Below are positions 47,501 to 56,464 of a DNA stretch of 64,000 bases, one piece after another. Numbering within the stretch: the first letter of the stretch is position 1; each line of letters begins with the position of its first letter. The translations under genes were made by a program, and so were the position numbers. Under the pieces are notes generated by a model that ran no database searches, was not told the DNA's origin, and saw only the letters and a list, made by a program, of their open reading frames with translations. This stretch comes from Pseudomonas denitrificans (nom. rej.) (GTDB taxonomy: Bacteria; Pseudomonadota; Gammaproteobacteria; Pseudomonadales; Pseudomonadaceae), in contig NZ_CP043626.1 in assembly GCF_008807415.1 (NCBI RefSeq), positions 868,001 to 932,000 on the forward strand, read 5' to 3'.

Positions 47501-47625
47501 ACGGTGAAGGCCGGGTCTTCCAGGCGGCCAATCTCGAGGATCGCGTAGAGGCCGCCGAGGGCCAGCAGGAGAATGACGATCCAGCTGCTGACCTTGTTGT
47601 GGATGAAGTAGCCGCTGATATCCAT
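44572..47625 (-). CDS. RND efflux transporter, inner-membrane permease
   Basis: A 1017-residue AcrB/HAE1-like pump subunit with 12 membrane segments and two large periplasmic loops. FIHNKVSSWIVILLLALGG is TM1, YAGASPQQVEEEVTYPLENA the first porter region, and LIISLCMLVDNAIVVVEGVL contains the TM4 Asp pair position used in proton relay. The start is set at 47625, overlapping the adaptor stop by one base (TGATG). No outer-membrane factor is encoded nearby, so it must borrow one (for example OprM/TolC type). Substrates unknown. Confidence 0.95.
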   Translation of the reverse strand: MDISGYFIHNKVSSWIVILLLALGGLYAILEIGRLEDPAFTVKTAVVATRYAGASPQQVEEEVTYPLENAIQQLAYVDKLTSISSAGLSQITVNVKPQYRAGELPQIWDELRRKVNDLAPHLPPGASPPQVNDDFGDVYGILLSLSGDGYRYQELRDYADYLRRELVLVPGVSKVVVSGLQAEQVQVEVSREKMNAMGVPLQRLADLLNRQNVVSDAGSLRVGSESIRLHPTGEFADVGELERLLVSAPGSAQLIRLGDIATVKRGFTDTPSHLWRADGKPALALGVAFAPQVNVVKVGDAVHQCLDQLESERPAGMQLTPFYDQAVEVHGAVNGFLLSFVTALAIVVGTLLVFMGLRSGLVIAGVLTLNVLGSLLLMYLLGIELQRISLGALIISLCMLVDNAIVVVEGVLVGRLRGQGIDAAIRHIVRLTALPLLGATVIAVLAFAPIGLSADSTGEYCRSLFDVLLVSLLLSWVTAMTLAPLLARWAFAKMPVKADSAEPHAGWLYRAYRSLLEACLRQRALTLGVLAVALAASLLGFSQVRQNFFPPANTPMFFVDLWLPQGTAIEHTRDLAAEIDRHITALPGVERTVTSIGQGAPRFILTYGAERQHANYAQVLVRTENRAQIPGLIAGLQHYLDENYPQVQTGLKRLMFGPSNGSAIEVRLTGPDPQELRRLGAQVGDILAADPVATGVSHDWQARALLVRPQFNEARGRELGIDKRDLDSLLRMSFSGLTVGLYRDGTQQMPIVVRERDVDAGQINDLMLWSPVSQRYLPIEQVVGGFDSVWEDPLILREDRKRTLTVMADVAPQSGETSSQLLNRVRPQIEALTLPPGYELAWGGDVESSSDARNGVLGSLPMAFLAMFIITVLMFSSPRKALLIWLTVPLAMIGVTLGFLLTGIPFGFMALLGLLSLSGMLVRNGIVLLEEVDNLAESGQPPREALVNAACARLRPICLTALTTILGLAPLLLDAFFQSMSVVIMFGLGFATLLTLIVLPVLYASAYRLGGSKVATH

Positions 47626-48707
47626 CACAGCCCCCGTTCGCGTTGCCACGGGCGCACGCGCTGGCCTTCGCGCAGCTCGGCAGTGCCGGCGGCGACTATA
47701 TGCTCACCCGGCTCGAGCCCGGAAAGGATCTGGATGCCCTCGGCGCCCGGCTGGCCGAGCTGCACCGCGCGGCGCTCGACGTGCAGCGCATCGCCAGTAC
47801 CTTTTACCACCCACACCTGGCTCTGGCCCGGCGCGCCGTCGTCAGCACTGAACACTGCTTCCACCGGGACGCGCAGGCTGGTCTGGGCGTCGCGGCCGAG
47901 CTGGGCGAAGTCCACCTCGACGGTGGTGCTCATCCCCGGCAGCAGGGTGACGTCCTTCGGCCGCTGCAGGGTCAGGGTGACGGTGTAGCTCAGGGTCGCC
48001 GGATCGGGGCGGGTGCTGTGTTCCTTGTACTGCGCCAGGAAGTCGCGCCCGGGCACGCGGGCCAGGCGCACGATGGGCTGGTAGTCAGTGCGCAGGCTGG
48101 CGCCGTCGACGCGTTCCAGCAGGCTTTCCGGCAGCTGGAACTGCACGTCATAGGTATCGGCGGACTGCAGGATCGCCACCGGCTGCTTGGGTTGCAGCAT
48201 CTGGTGGTTCTGCACCGGCAGCTGGGCGATGACGCCCTCGAACGGCGCGGTCAGGCGCGCATAGCCGAGCTCCTGGCGGGCCAGCTTCAGCGCGGCCTCG
48301 GCGGAGTCCAGCTGGGCCTTGCGCTGGTCCAGCTCGGCGCGGGCCACCAGTTGCCGCTCGTTGAGCGTGGCGACGCGCTGGTACTGGGCGCGGGCCAGGT
48401 TGAAAGTGGCTTCGCGGTCACGCAGGCGCAGGCGCAGGTCGGCATCATCCAGCTCGGCGATCAGCTGGCCGCGCTCCACGCGCTGGCCGGTCTTCACCGC
48501 CAGGGTCTTGAGATGCCCGGCGAGGCGGAAGGACAGGTCGACTTCATCCGAGGCCACCAGTTGGCCGGGGAACTGACGCACACCTTCGGCAGCCGCGGCG
48601 GGCACGCTGTAGAGCTTCACCGGGCGCACGCTGTCGGCCGGCACCGAAGGCGTCGGGCCGCAACCGACGAGCAGGCTGGCGAGCAGAAGGCAGGCGGGGG
48701 TTTTCAC
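47625..48707 (-). CDS. RND periplasmic adaptor lipoprotein (membrane fusion protein)
   Basis: A 360-residue HlyD/AcrA-type adaptor. GTG at 48707 (VKTPACLLLASLLVGCG) gives a lipoprotein signal with LVGC lipobox (Cys16); GAGGA is 7 bases upstream. Barrel-sandwich pieces SFRLAGHLKTLAVKTGQRVE and APFEGVIAQLPVQNHQML flank a coiled coil (about 95-165, REATFNLARAQYQRVATLNE). It links the permease to an outer-membrane channel. An ATG at 48782 would add 25 residues and disrupt the signal peptide. Confidence 0.93.
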   Translation of the reverse strand: MKTPACLLLASLLVGCGPTPSVPADSVRPVKLYSVPAAAAEGVRQFPGQLVASDEVDLSFRLAGHLKTLAVKTGQRVERGQLIAELDDADLRLRLRDREATFNLARAQYQRVATLNERQLVARAELDQRKAQLDSAEAALKLARQELGYARLTAPFEGVIAQLPVQNHQMLQPKQPVAILQSADTYDVQFQLPESLLERVDGASLRTDYQPIVRLARVPGRDFLAQYKEHSTRPDPATLSYTVTLTLQRPKDVTLLPGMSTTVEVDFAQLGRDAQTSLRVPVEAVFSADDGAPGQSQVWVVKGTGDALHVERRAVQLGQPGAEGIQILSGLEPGEHIVAAGTAELREGQRVRPWQRERGL

Positions 48708-48858
48708 GGAAGATTCCTCGTCATCGAGTGGGATGCGACAAGGCTGCGCGCCACTCGGAGGAATCCGCCTGACTTGTATCAAGGGCCGCCGGGCGGCCCT
48801 GGGAAAGTTCAGCGGCGGTACAGGAATCGTTCAGAAACGGACTACATCCGGTCTTCCG

Positions 48859-49404
48859 TCAGACTTTCAGCACGCCGCGAAAGCCCCGCGCCGCGTAATA
48901 CGACTGCACGCCGTTGTGGTAGGTGAAGACCCGCTCGTAGCGGCGGTCTCCGAACAGCGCGCCGTCCAGCTTGCGCATGGAGCCGGGGGTACGCAGCCAG
49001 CTGGAAGTCTTCTGGTCGAAGCTGCCCAGCTCCTGCAACTGGCGGTACTGCGCCTCGTCGAGCAGCTCGATGCCGATCTGTGCGGCCAGCTCGGTGGCGC
49101 AGCCGGCGGGCTTGTCCTTCTTGCGGGCGTCCAGCGCCTCGCGGTCGTAGCAGAGGCTGCGGCGCCCGGTCGGGGTCTCGGCGGAGCAGTCGAAGAACAG
49201 GATGGCGCCGCTGGCGCTCTCGCGGCCGACCACGTCAGGCTCGCCACCGGTGGCTTCCATCTGCTCCAGCGCCTTGAGCTTGGCCGGGGCATTCTTCAGG
49301 CGCGCCTGGACGTCCGCCCAGTCGATGCCCTGGTGGCGTTCGGGGTGCTGGTCGAAGCGGGCCTGCAGTGTTGCCAGCAGGGTGTCGTGCTGTTTCGCAT
49401 TCAT
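48859..49404 (-). CDS. DUF4256 protein
   Basis: A 181-residue cytosolic protein. HPERHQGIDWADVQARL at the N-terminus, GGEPDVVGRESASGAILFFD, then SLCYDREALDARKK and TYHNGVQSYYAARGFRG are the strongly conserved stretches of the DUF4256 family. No signal peptide, helix or known active site is apparent; a barrel fold is likely. It stands between the RND pair and the HD-GYP gene on the same strand with gaps of over 60 bases on both sides. Function unknown. Confidence 0.88.
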   Translation of the reverse strand: MNAKQHDTLLATLQARFDQHPERHQGIDWADVQARLKNAPAKLKALEQMEATGGEPDVVGRESASGAILFFDCSAETPTGRRSLCYDREALDARKKDKPAGCATELAAQIGIELLDEAQYRQLQELGSFDQKTSSWLRTPGSMRKLDGALFGDRRYERVFTYHNGVQSYYAARGFRGVLKV

Positions 49405-49465
49405 CTTGCTTACTCTCGGCAGGGGAAAGGTCAGAGAGTAAAGCAGGATTTGCGCGGTCCGCCGT

Positions 49466-50467
49466 TCAGCCGGCGTCGGCCCAGCGCTCGCGCACCGCGA
49501 GGATATCGGGCAGGCAGCCGAGGAACAGCTCCACCAGCTCAGGGTCGAACTGGCTGCCTTTCTCCCGGCGCAGCAGTTCCACCGCCTCGTCGATGCTCCA
49601 GGCCGGTTTGTAGGGGCGCACGCTGGTCAGCGCGTCGAACACGTCGGCGATGGCGACGATGCGCCCCTCGACGGGAATCTCCTCGCCGCGCAGGCCCTTC
49701 GGGTAGCCGGTGCCGTCCCAGCGCTCGTGGTGGGTGAGGGCGATGCTGCGGGCCAGGCGCAGCAGGTTGGAGTCATGTTCGCCGATGATCCGCGCGCCGA
49801 TCTCCGGGTGCTGGCGCATCACCTGACATTCGTGCTCGTCGAGCCGGCCGGGTTTGCGCAGGATGGCGTCGGGAATGCCGATCTTGCCCACGTCGTGCAT
49901 GGGCGCGGCGTTGAGCAGGTCGTCGGCGGCCTTCTCCGAGTAGCCGGCGGCGCGCGCCAGCAGGTGGGCGTAGTGGCTCATGCGGATGACGTGCAGGCCG
50001 GTCTCGTTGTCCTTGTACTCCGAGGCCTTGCCCAGACGCTGGACGATCTGCAGGCGCGTCTCGCGCAGCTCCTCCACGCTCACCAGCGACAGGTGCGTGC
50101 GCACCCGCGCCTTGACGATGGGCGGGCTGACCGGCTTGGTGATGTAGTCCACCGCGCCCACCTCGAAGCCCTTGGCCTCGTCCGGCACGTCGGCCAGGGC
50201 GGTGACGAAGATCACCGGGATGGCGCAGGTGGCCTGCTCGGCCTTGAGCCGCTGGCAGACCTCGAAGCCGGTCATGCCGGGCATCATCACGTCCAGCAGG
50301 ACCAGGTCGGGGCGCTCGCGGTTGGCCAGCTCCAGCGCCTTGTCGCCGTCCTTGGCGAACAGCAGGCGGTAGTCATCCTGCAGGATGTGGCGCAGCACCT
50401 GGAGGTTGGTGGCTTCGTCGTCCACCAGCAGCAGGCAGGGCCGATGATCTTGGGCGGTCTGGGTCAT
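49466..50467 (-). CDS. Response regulator with HD-GYP c-di-GMP phosphodiesterase domain
   Basis: A 333-residue REC-HD-GYP protein. REC domain 1-125 with phospho-acceptor Asp59 (DLVLLDVMMPG) and Lys111 (TKP). The HD-GYP domain retains MHDVGKIGIPD (His191-Asp192) and HHERWDGTGYPKGLRG (GYP 254-256), so linearisation of c-di-GMP to pGpG/GMP is expected. The start at 50467 overlaps the kinase stop (ATGA), showing coupled synthesis with its probable phosphodonor; a longer in-frame ORF to 50503 lies inside the kinase gene. Confidence 0.95.
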   Translation of the reverse strand: MTQTAQDHRPCLLLVDDEATNLQVLRHILQDDYRLLFAKDGDKALELANRERPDLVLLDVMMPGMTGFEVCQRLKAEQATCAIPVIFVTALADVPDEAKGFEVGAVDYITKPVSPPIVKARVRTHLSLVSVEELRETRLQIVQRLGKASEYKDNETGLHVIRMSHYAHLLARAAGYSEKAADDLLNAAPMHDVGKIGIPDAILRKPGRLDEHECQVMRQHPEIGARIIGEHDSNLLRLARSIALTHHERWDGTGYPKGLRGEEIPVEGRIVAIADVFDALTSVRPYKPAWSIDEAVELLRREKGSQFDPELVELFLGCLPDILAVRERWADAG

Positions 50468-53400
50468 GCTTGCTCCAGGCGGGTGCCGAGGGTCCGGACC
50501 CATTCCAGGGCCTGGTCGAAGTCGAAATCGTCGATGGCGTAGCGCAGGGCCTCGAAGGCCTCGCGGTGCTCGCCCTGGGCGGTGCCCAGGCGCAGGCGTT
50601 CCAGTGCCTGGTCGTCGAGACCGCCACGGGAGAGGGCCAGTTGCAGGGCTTGCAGCGCGTCGCGCAGGTCCTGCAAGGCGGCCTCGCCGACGATCTGGCC
50701 GACCACCTCGGTAACCGCTTCCGGTACCAGCGGCACTGATTCGCGGACGGTAGCGAACTCCGCGCGGACGCGCTCCAGCGCGGAACCCAGCTGTTCAGCC
50801 GGGCCATGCTCGGCAGCACCTTCCAGCGCGCCGATGGCGCCGGCCAGGCGCGGCAGGGCGAGGTTGGCAGCGGCACCGCGCAGGCGGTGGGCGAGGGCGG
50901 CGATGCCGGCGCGGTCACCTTCGCTCACGGCGATTTCCAGGGTATCCAGGCTGGCTTTCTGCTCGTCGAGGAAGCGCACAATGGCCCGCGCCATGGGTAG
51001 CGGGCCGCCCCACAGGCGCGCGCCGGCGGCCCAGTCCAGGGTTGCCAGCGGCGTGCTGTCGGCGGTCTGCGCGCTGCGCACCGCAGGGGCGGCGCCGAGC
51101 AGGCGGGCCATTTCATCCAGCAGGCCGGCGAGGTCCAGCGGCTTGCTGGCGAAGCCGTTCATGCCGGCATCCAGGGCGTTCTGCCGGTCGCGGTCGAGTA
51201 CGCTGGCGGTGAGGGCGATGATCGGCACGGCCTCAATGCCCCTTTCCTGTTCGATGCTGCGGATGCGCCGGGTGGCTTCCAGGCCATCCATGCCGGGCAT
51301 CTGCACATCCATCAGGATCAGGTCGAAGTCCTCTGCGCTGTACGCATCCACGGCGGCCTGGCCGTCGCCGACGCTGTACGGTTGGTGGCCCAGACGGCGC
51401 AGGTTCAGCTCCAGCAGCTCGACGTTCTGCGGTACATCGTCGGCCACCAGAATGCGTAGCGGTGGCAGGCTCGGCGCGTGGCTGCGGGCCGTCGGTTGCA
51501 CGCTGCGCCCGGCCGGCAACGGCAGGTCGACGGTGAACACGCTGCCGCGGCCCACTTCGCTTTCCACGGTGATGCGGCCGCCCATCAGCTCCACCAGCTG
51601 GCGCGAGATGGTGGTGCCCAGCCCGGTGCCGCCGAAGCGCCGGCTCATGGAGGCGTCGGCCTGGGCGAAGGGGTCGAAGATGCGTTCCAGGCGGTCGGCG
51701 GCAATGCCGATGCCGGTGTCGCGGATGGCCAGGCGCAGCGCGCCCGGCTCGCCGCTGATGACCAGCCGGACTTCGCCGCGCTCGGTGAACTTCACCGCAT
51801 TGCCCAGCAGGTTGGTCAGCACCTGTTGCAGGCGCAGCGGGTCGCCCTGGAAGTACTCGCCGGCGCGCTGGCCGTAGTCGATCTGCAGGCTCAGGCCCTT
51901 GCGCTCGGCGGACAGTCGCAGCGCCGCGCAGACCTGCTCGCACAGCTCCGGCAGGGAGAAGTCGAGGGCTTCCAGTTCGATGGCGCCACGGTCGAGCTTG
52001 GCGGTGTCGAGGATGTCGTTGAGCAGGCCCAGCAGCGAGCGCGAGGCGTTCTGCACGGTGGTCAGGTAGCGCCGCTGGTTCTCTTCCAGCGGCGAATCCA
52101 GCAGCAGTTCGGTGAAGCCCATGATGGCGTTCATCGGCGTGCGGATTTCGTGGCTCATGTTGGCGAGGAAGCTGCTGCGCGCGGCAGCGGCCTGTTCGGC
52201 GCGGTCGCGGGCGCTGCGCAGTTCCTGCTCCATGACGCGGCGCGGGGTGAGGTCGGTGGCCAGTTTCACCACCTTCACCGGCTTGCCGTCGAAGTCGAGG
52301 ATCGGGTTGTAGGTGGCGTGGATCCACACCTCGCGTCCGTCCTTGGCCAGGCGGCGGTATTCGCCGGCGCTGTACTCGCCGTCGCGCAGCCCCTGCCAGA
52401 ACGTCTGGTAGCGGGCGCTGGCGGCGACGTCCGGCGGGCAGAACAGGCTGTGGTGCTGGCCCAGCACCTCGGCTTCGGTGTAGCCGAAGAGTTCGAGGAT
52501 GTTCTCGTTGGCGGCGAGCACGCGGCCGTCGAGGTCGAACTCGATCAGCGCCATGGCGCGGCCGATGGCGGTGACCTTGCCTTCGTACTCGTTGCTCAGC
52601 AACTTGGTTTCGGTCTGGTCGAGCAGCACGCCGTCGATCCACTGCGGCTTGCCGGCTTCGTCATAGCAGGCGCTGCCGCCTTCCCAGATCCAATGCTCCG
52701 CGCCGCTGCGGTCGAACATGCGGTATTCGACGACATAGCTGCGGCGTTCAGCGATGGCGCGACGGACTTCTTCGTTCACCGCCGGTTGGTCATCGGGGTG
52801 ATACAGCTCGCCGAAGGTGATGCGCCGGTCGATGAAGTCTTGTGCCGACCAGCCGGTGACGGCCTCGACGGCGTCGCTGACGAACAGCGTGCTCCAGACG
52901 TCGTCCGGCAGGACGCGGAAGGCGATGCCGGGCATGTTGCGGATCAGCGAGCGGTACTGTTCCTCGCTGGTGCGCAGGGCCTGTTCCATCACGCGGCGCT
53001 CGCTGATGTCGGCAACGAACACCACGAACCAGGGCTTGCCGTCGTGGTCGGTGACGCCAAGGCTGACCCGCGCGGGGAATTCACGACCGTCACGGGTCAG
53101 GCCTTCGAGCTCCAGTTCGGAGTTGTGGAACTGGCGCTCGCCGCTGCGCTTGTAGTTCTCCAGCGCGATGCGGAACTGCTGCCCGTAGGCCTCGTTCATC
53201 AGCACCTGCATCGGCTGGCCGACCAGCTCGTGAGGGTGCCAGCCGAACAGGCGCAGCACAGCGTGGTTGACCGAGCGGATCACGCCGCTGTGGTCGATGG
53301 TAAGAATCGCCTCGACGGCGGCGTCGAGCAGCGAATCCAGGTGCTTGCGCCGGCGCTGCAGTTCCTGGAACAGCTGGCGGTAGCGCAGCAGGCCGTTCAC

Positions 53401-54147
53401 CGCGGCGACGCAGATGCTAAGGCTGATGGTGGCCATGGACACTGCCATCGCCAGGTAGAAACTGCCCTGCACGCCCTGCGGCACACCGAATTCCTCCCGG
53501 CCGACGAAACGCGCGGCGGCCATCCCGGTGTAGTGCATGCCGGCAATCGCCAGGCCCATCACCACGCCGCTGACCAGGATCGTCAGGTTCGGCCGCATCC
53601 GTCCGCGCAGGCCAAAGCGCACCCACAGCGCGATCACCGCCAGTACCACGGCGACCAGGATCGACAGCGCGAACATCCAAGGGTTGTAGCGCAGCAGCGG
53701 AGCCATCTGCATCGCTGCCATGCCGCTGTAGTGCATGGCGCCAATGCCGGCACCGACCAGCACGCCGCCGCCGATCAGTTGCAGGGGGCTGACGTTGCGT
53801 CGCGCCAGCAGGCTCAGGGCGATCCACGAGGCGAACAGGCTGGGCAGGCCGGAGAGCAGGGTGATCAGCGGGTCATAGCGCACCGCCGCGCAAAGCTGGA
53901 AGGACAGCATGCCGATGAAGTGCATCGCCCACACGCCGCCGCCCAGCGCCACCGCGCCGGTGCCGATGGCCAGCTGGCGGTAAAACGGGCTGCGCGCCAG
54001 CCGCGCCACGCCCGACAGCTGCAGGGCCATGGCCGAGGTGAAGATGGCGATGAGGATGGAGAGCGCCACCAGCGCCGTGTTGTGCTCGCCGAAAACCAGC
54101 AGCGAAGGGGTGTCGCCACTGTAGAAATATCGCTGCAGATCGAGCAT
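50464..54147 (-). CDS. MHYT-PAS-hybrid sensor histidine kinase with REC and HPt domains
   Basis: A 1227-residue membrane sensor. Seven N-terminal helices carry three MHYT-type motifs (MHFIGM 75, MHYSGM 138, MHYTGM 204), proposed to hold copper and sense O2, NO or CO. Three PAS domains follow (about 265-390, 392-520, 525-650), then HisKA with SHEIRTPMNAIMGF (His about 665), HATPase (DTGIGI, FGGTGLGTTIS), a receiver (LILMDVQMPGMDG, Asp about 946) and an HPt domain (LAHRLRGAAAN, His about 1087). All phosphorelay residues are intact, His-Asp-His, so the partner's Asp59 in the overlapping HD-GYP gene would be the final acceptor. Confidence 0.95.
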   Translation of the reverse strand: MLDLQRYFYSGDTPSLLVFGEHNTALVALSILIAIFTSAMALQLSGVARLARSPFYRQLAIGTGAVALGGGVWAMHFIGMLSFQLCAAVRYDPLITLLSGLPSLFASWIALSLLARRNVSPLQLIGGGVLVGAGIGAMHYSGMAAMQMAPLLRYNPWMFALSILVAVVLAVIALWVRFGLRGRMRPNLTILVSGVVMGLAIAGMHYTGMAAARFVGREEFGVPQGVQGSFYLAMAVSMATISLSICVAAVNGLLRYRQLFQELQRRRKHLDSLLDAAVEAILTIDHSGVIRSVNHAVLRLFGWHPHELVGQPMQVLMNEAYGQQFRIALENYKRSGERQFHNSELELEGLTRDGREFPARVSLGVTDHDGKPWFVVFVADISERRVMEQALRTSEEQYRSLIRNMPGIAFRVLPDDVWSTLFVSDAVEAVTGWSAQDFIDRRITFGELYHPDDQPAVNEEVRRAIAERRSYVVEYRMFDRSGAEHWIWEGGSACYDEAGKPQWIDGVLLDQTETKLLSNEYEGKVTAIGRAMALIEFDLDGRVLAANENILELFGYTEAEVLGQHHSLFCPPDVAASARYQTFWQGLRDGEYSAGEYRRLAKDGREVWIHATYNPILDFDGKPVKVVKLATDLTPRRVMEQELRSARDRAEQAAAARSSFLANMSHEIRTPMNAIMGFTELLLDSPLEENQRRYLTTVQNASRSLLGLLNDILDTAKLDRGAIELEALDFSLPELCEQVCAALRLSAERKGLSLQIDYGQRAGEYFQGDPLRLQQVLTNLLGNAVKFTERGEVRLVISGEPGALRLAIRDTGIGIAADRLERIFDPFAQADASMSRRFGGTGLGTTISRQLVELMGGRITVESEVGRGSVFTVDLPLPAGRSVQPTARSHAPSLPPLRILVADDVPQNVELLELNLRRLGHQPYSVGDGQAAVDAYSAEDFDLILMDVQMPGMDGLEATRRIRSIEQERGIEAVPIIALTASVLDRDRQNALDAGMNGFASKPLDLAGLLDEMARLLGAAPAVRSAQTADSTPLATLDWAAGARLWGGPLPMARAIVRFLDEQKASLDTLEIAVSEGDRAGIAALAHRLRGAAANLALPRLAGAIGALEGAAEHGPAEQLGSALERVRAEFATVRESVPLVPEAVTEVVGQIVGEAALQDLRDALQALQLALSRGGLDDQALERLRLGTAQGEHREAFEALRYAIDDFDFDQALEWVRTLGTRLEQA

Positions 54148-54454
54148 TGAACGAAGACCGTACTGCGTGCCGAAGGCCCGGTGGAAGACGAGACTGGGGG
54201 AAGCAAAACACAGGATGGCTGCAAATTGCCATCATTGTCGGTCGCTGCACCCGCGAAAGCCGCGTCACGAGGACGGATTCAGACGAGTGGGAAGCCAGGG
54301 TTCGGAATCGAAGCTGAAACGATGCAGCCGGTGAGGCGACCGATAACGCGCTATCGGCGGAAGAGGCGGGAAATTGAGCGCTTGCCGACGGCTGGCAGCG
54401 CCCATGAAAAAGCCCGGCGGAGGCCGGGCTTTTTCGCGGGTACCTGTCTGCGGA
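54148..54454. other. Intergenic region upstream of the sensor kinase, with terminator
   Basis: 307 bases without a gene. It contains the likely kinase promoter (near 54170-54260, not resolved), a short palindrome CGATAACGCGCTATCG at 54341-54356, and the terminator at 54407-54434. Small ORFs here are not supported. Confidence 0.6.
54407..54434 (-). terminator. Rho-independent terminator
   Basis: AAAAAGCCCGGC, GGAG, GCCGGGCTTTTT lies 21 bases beyond the stop of the 54455-54724 gene on the minus strand. Confidence 0.93.
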
Positions 54455-54724
54455 TCAGGCGGGCATGTGCCATTCCTGCAGGCGGTAGCCTTCGCGGTTC
54501 AGCTCGTCGCGGGCCTGGTTCAGCAGGCCTTCGAGCTGCTCCGGGTCGGAGTAGGCGGAGCTGGGAATGCGGGTGAGGCCCAGCAGACGGGCACCGGTAC
54601 GATCGAGGACGGACAGGTCGAGGCTGCCGTCGCCCCCTTGGTCAACCCAGGTCACACAATTGAAGGGTTGGAAGGCTCGTCCGGTGATCAGCAGAGCCTC
54701 GTTGAAACGAAGAGTCGCATGCAT
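54455..54724 (-). CDS. Conserved small protein of unknown function (89 aa)
   Basis: Starting at 54724 (MHATLRFNEALLITGRAFQP) the product is 89 residues, acidic, soluble, with no cysteine motif beyond one Cys in FNCVTWVDQGGDGSLDLSV. The C-terminus QARDELNREGYRLQEWHMPA looks helical. GAGAGA lies about 8 bases upstream. It is a monocistronic gene followed by a strong terminator. I do not recognise a family. Confidence 0.8.
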   Translation of the reverse strand: MHATLRFNEALLITGRAFQPFNCVTWVDQGGDGSLDLSVLDRTGARLLGLTRIPSSAYSDPEQLEGLLNQARDELNREGYRLQEWHMPA

Positions 54725-54968
54725 GGTTGTGATCTCTCTGCGGTAATCCATTGCGAAGGTGGCGAAAGCGGTTCATCCACTTTCGTGTTCGTTCACGCAA
54801 TTGATGGTTTCAGAGTCGAAGAAAGTCACAGCCCATGTCGCGTTTGTACACAAAGTAGTCGCAAATTAATCCGAGTTAATCGCTGCAGGCCCCGTCAGCC
54901 GTGGCCTGCAGCGTTGTGGTGGGTGCGCTATCGCGCCGCACCTACCGCTCGTCAGAAACGACGGGCGG

Positions 54969-56369
54969 TCAGGCCTGCATGGCCCAGCCGTCCACGTTCA
55001 TCGCCGCCTGGCGCAGCGCCTCGGAACGGGTCGGATGCGGGTGACAGGTGCGGGCGATGTCCTCGGCGGCGCCGCGGAATTCCATCGCCACGCAGTACTC
55101 CGCGATCATGTCGCCGACGTTCGGGCCGATCATGTGGACGCCGAGGATCTCGTCGCTGCGCTCGTCCGCCAGCACCTTCACGAAGCCCTCTGTCTCGTGG
55201 TTGATCTTCGCCCGGCTGTTGGCGGTGAAGGGGAACTTGCCCACCTTGTAGGCGCGGCCCTCGGCCTTGAGCTGTTCCTCGGTCCTGCCCACGGTGGCGA
55301 CTTCCGGGTGGGTGTAGATCACGCTGGGGATCACCTCGTAGTTCACTTCCCCGGCCTTGCCGGCGATCAGTTCGACGCAGGCGATGGCCTCGTCCTCGGC
55401 CTTGTGCGCGAGCATCGGGCCGGAGGTGACGTCGCCGATCACCCAGATGCCCGGCACGCTGCTGCGGTGCTCGTGGTTCTCCAGCATGCCGCGCTTGTCG
55501 GTCGTAAGCCCCACGCTCTCCAGCCCGAGGCCCTGGGTATAGGGGCGGCGGCCGATGGCGAGCAGGACGTAATCGGCCTGGATCGACTCCGCCGCGCCGC
55601 CGGCGGCCGGCTCCACGCTCAGGGTCACCTGCTTGCCGCTGACCTTGGCCTGGGTGACCTTCGAGCCCAGCTTGAAGCTCATGCCCTGCTTGGTCAGTGC
55701 GCGCTGGAAGGTCCTGGCGGTTTCCAGGTCCATGCCGGGGCAGATGCGGTCGAGGTATTCGATCACCGTGACTTCCGCGCCCAGGCGGCGCCACACCGAG
55801 CCCAGCTCCAGGCCGATGACGCCGGCGCCGATCACCACCAGGTGCTTGGGCACCTCGGGGATGGACAGCGCGCCGGTGGAATCGAGGATGCGCTTGTTGT
55901 CGACCTCGACGCCCGGCAGCGGGGAGGGCTCCGAGCCGGTGGCGATGATGATGTCCTTGGCGGTCAGCGTGGTCTTGCTGCCTTCAGCGCCGGTCACCTC
56001 GACCTTGCCCGGCCCGTCGATGCGGCCCCAGCCCTTCACCCAGTCCACCTTGTTCTTGCGGAACAGGAATTCCACGCCCTTGGTCAGCGCGGTCACGCTC
56101 TCGGCCTTCTGCTTCATCATCTGCGCCAGGTCCAGCTTGGGCTTGACCTGGATGCCAAGGTTGGCGAACTCGCCGCCGGCCGCCGCTTCATACAGCTCGG
56201 ATGCATGCAGCAGCGCTTTGGACGGCATGCAGCCGACGTTCAGGCAGGTGCCGCCGAGGGTTTCGCGACCCTCCACGCAGGCGACTTTCAGGCCCAGCTG
56301 GCCCGCGCGAATCGCAGCGTTGTAGCCACCGGGGCCGCCGCCAATGACGATCACATCGTATGCGCTCAT
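54969..56369 (-). CDS. lpdA: Dihydrolipoyl dehydrogenase (E3)
   Basis: A 466-residue FAD disulfide oxidoreductase that re-oxidises dihydrolipoamide of 2-oxoacid dehydrogenase or glycine cleavage complexes. FAD motif VIVIGGGPGGYNAAIRAGQL, redox pair GGTCLNVGCMPSKALLH, NAD motif VIGAGVIGLELGSVWRRLGA, FAD ribityl motif GIWVIGDVTSGPMLAHKAED, and active-site HPHPTRSEAL with the His-Glu pair. No E1/E2 genes are adjacent, so it resembles the stand-alone Lpd3-type enzyme of P. aeruginosa. The symbol is generic. Confidence 0.94.
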   Translation of the reverse strand: MSAYDVIVIGGGPGGYNAAIRAGQLGLKVACVEGRETLGGTCLNVGCMPSKALLHASELYEAAAGGEFANLGIQVKPKLDLAQMMKQKAESVTALTKGVEFLFRKNKVDWVKGWGRIDGPGKVEVTGAEGSKTTLTAKDIIIATGSEPSPLPGVEVDNKRILDSTGALSIPEVPKHLVVIGAGVIGLELGSVWRRLGAEVTVIEYLDRICPGMDLETARTFQRALTKQGMSFKLGSKVTQAKVSGKQVTLSVEPAAGGAAESIQADYVLLAIGRRPYTQGLGLESVGLTTDKRGMLENHEHRSSVPGIWVIGDVTSGPMLAHKAEDEAIACVELIAGKAGEVNYEVIPSVIYTHPEVATVGRTEEQLKAEGRAYKVGKFPFTANSRAKINHETEGFVKVLADERSDEILGVHMIGPNVGDMIAEYCVAMEFRGAAEDIARTCHPHPTRSEALRQAAMNVDGWAMQA

Positions 56370-56464
56370 GCCGTGTTCTCCATGCTTGGAAAGAGTCAGT
56401 GGAAAGGGTCAATCGAGGTTAGCCGGTGGTCGCTGGATCACCAGCGCAGGGCCGCTTCAATCCG

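Noticed and set aside
43981..47988. 1335-codon ORF antisense to the GlxA regulator and RND permease
   Set aside because: Gln/Arg/His/Ala-rich composition, crosses several real genes and their intergenic regions; no domain visible.
51478..54150. 890-codon ORF antisense to the sensor kinase
   Set aside because: Overlaps a kinase with every catalytic motif intact; shadow frame.
47737..54150. Possible outer-membrane channel gene with the RND pair
   Set aside because: None of the ORFs near the pair has a signal peptide plus OMF repeats; the next gene is DUF4256.
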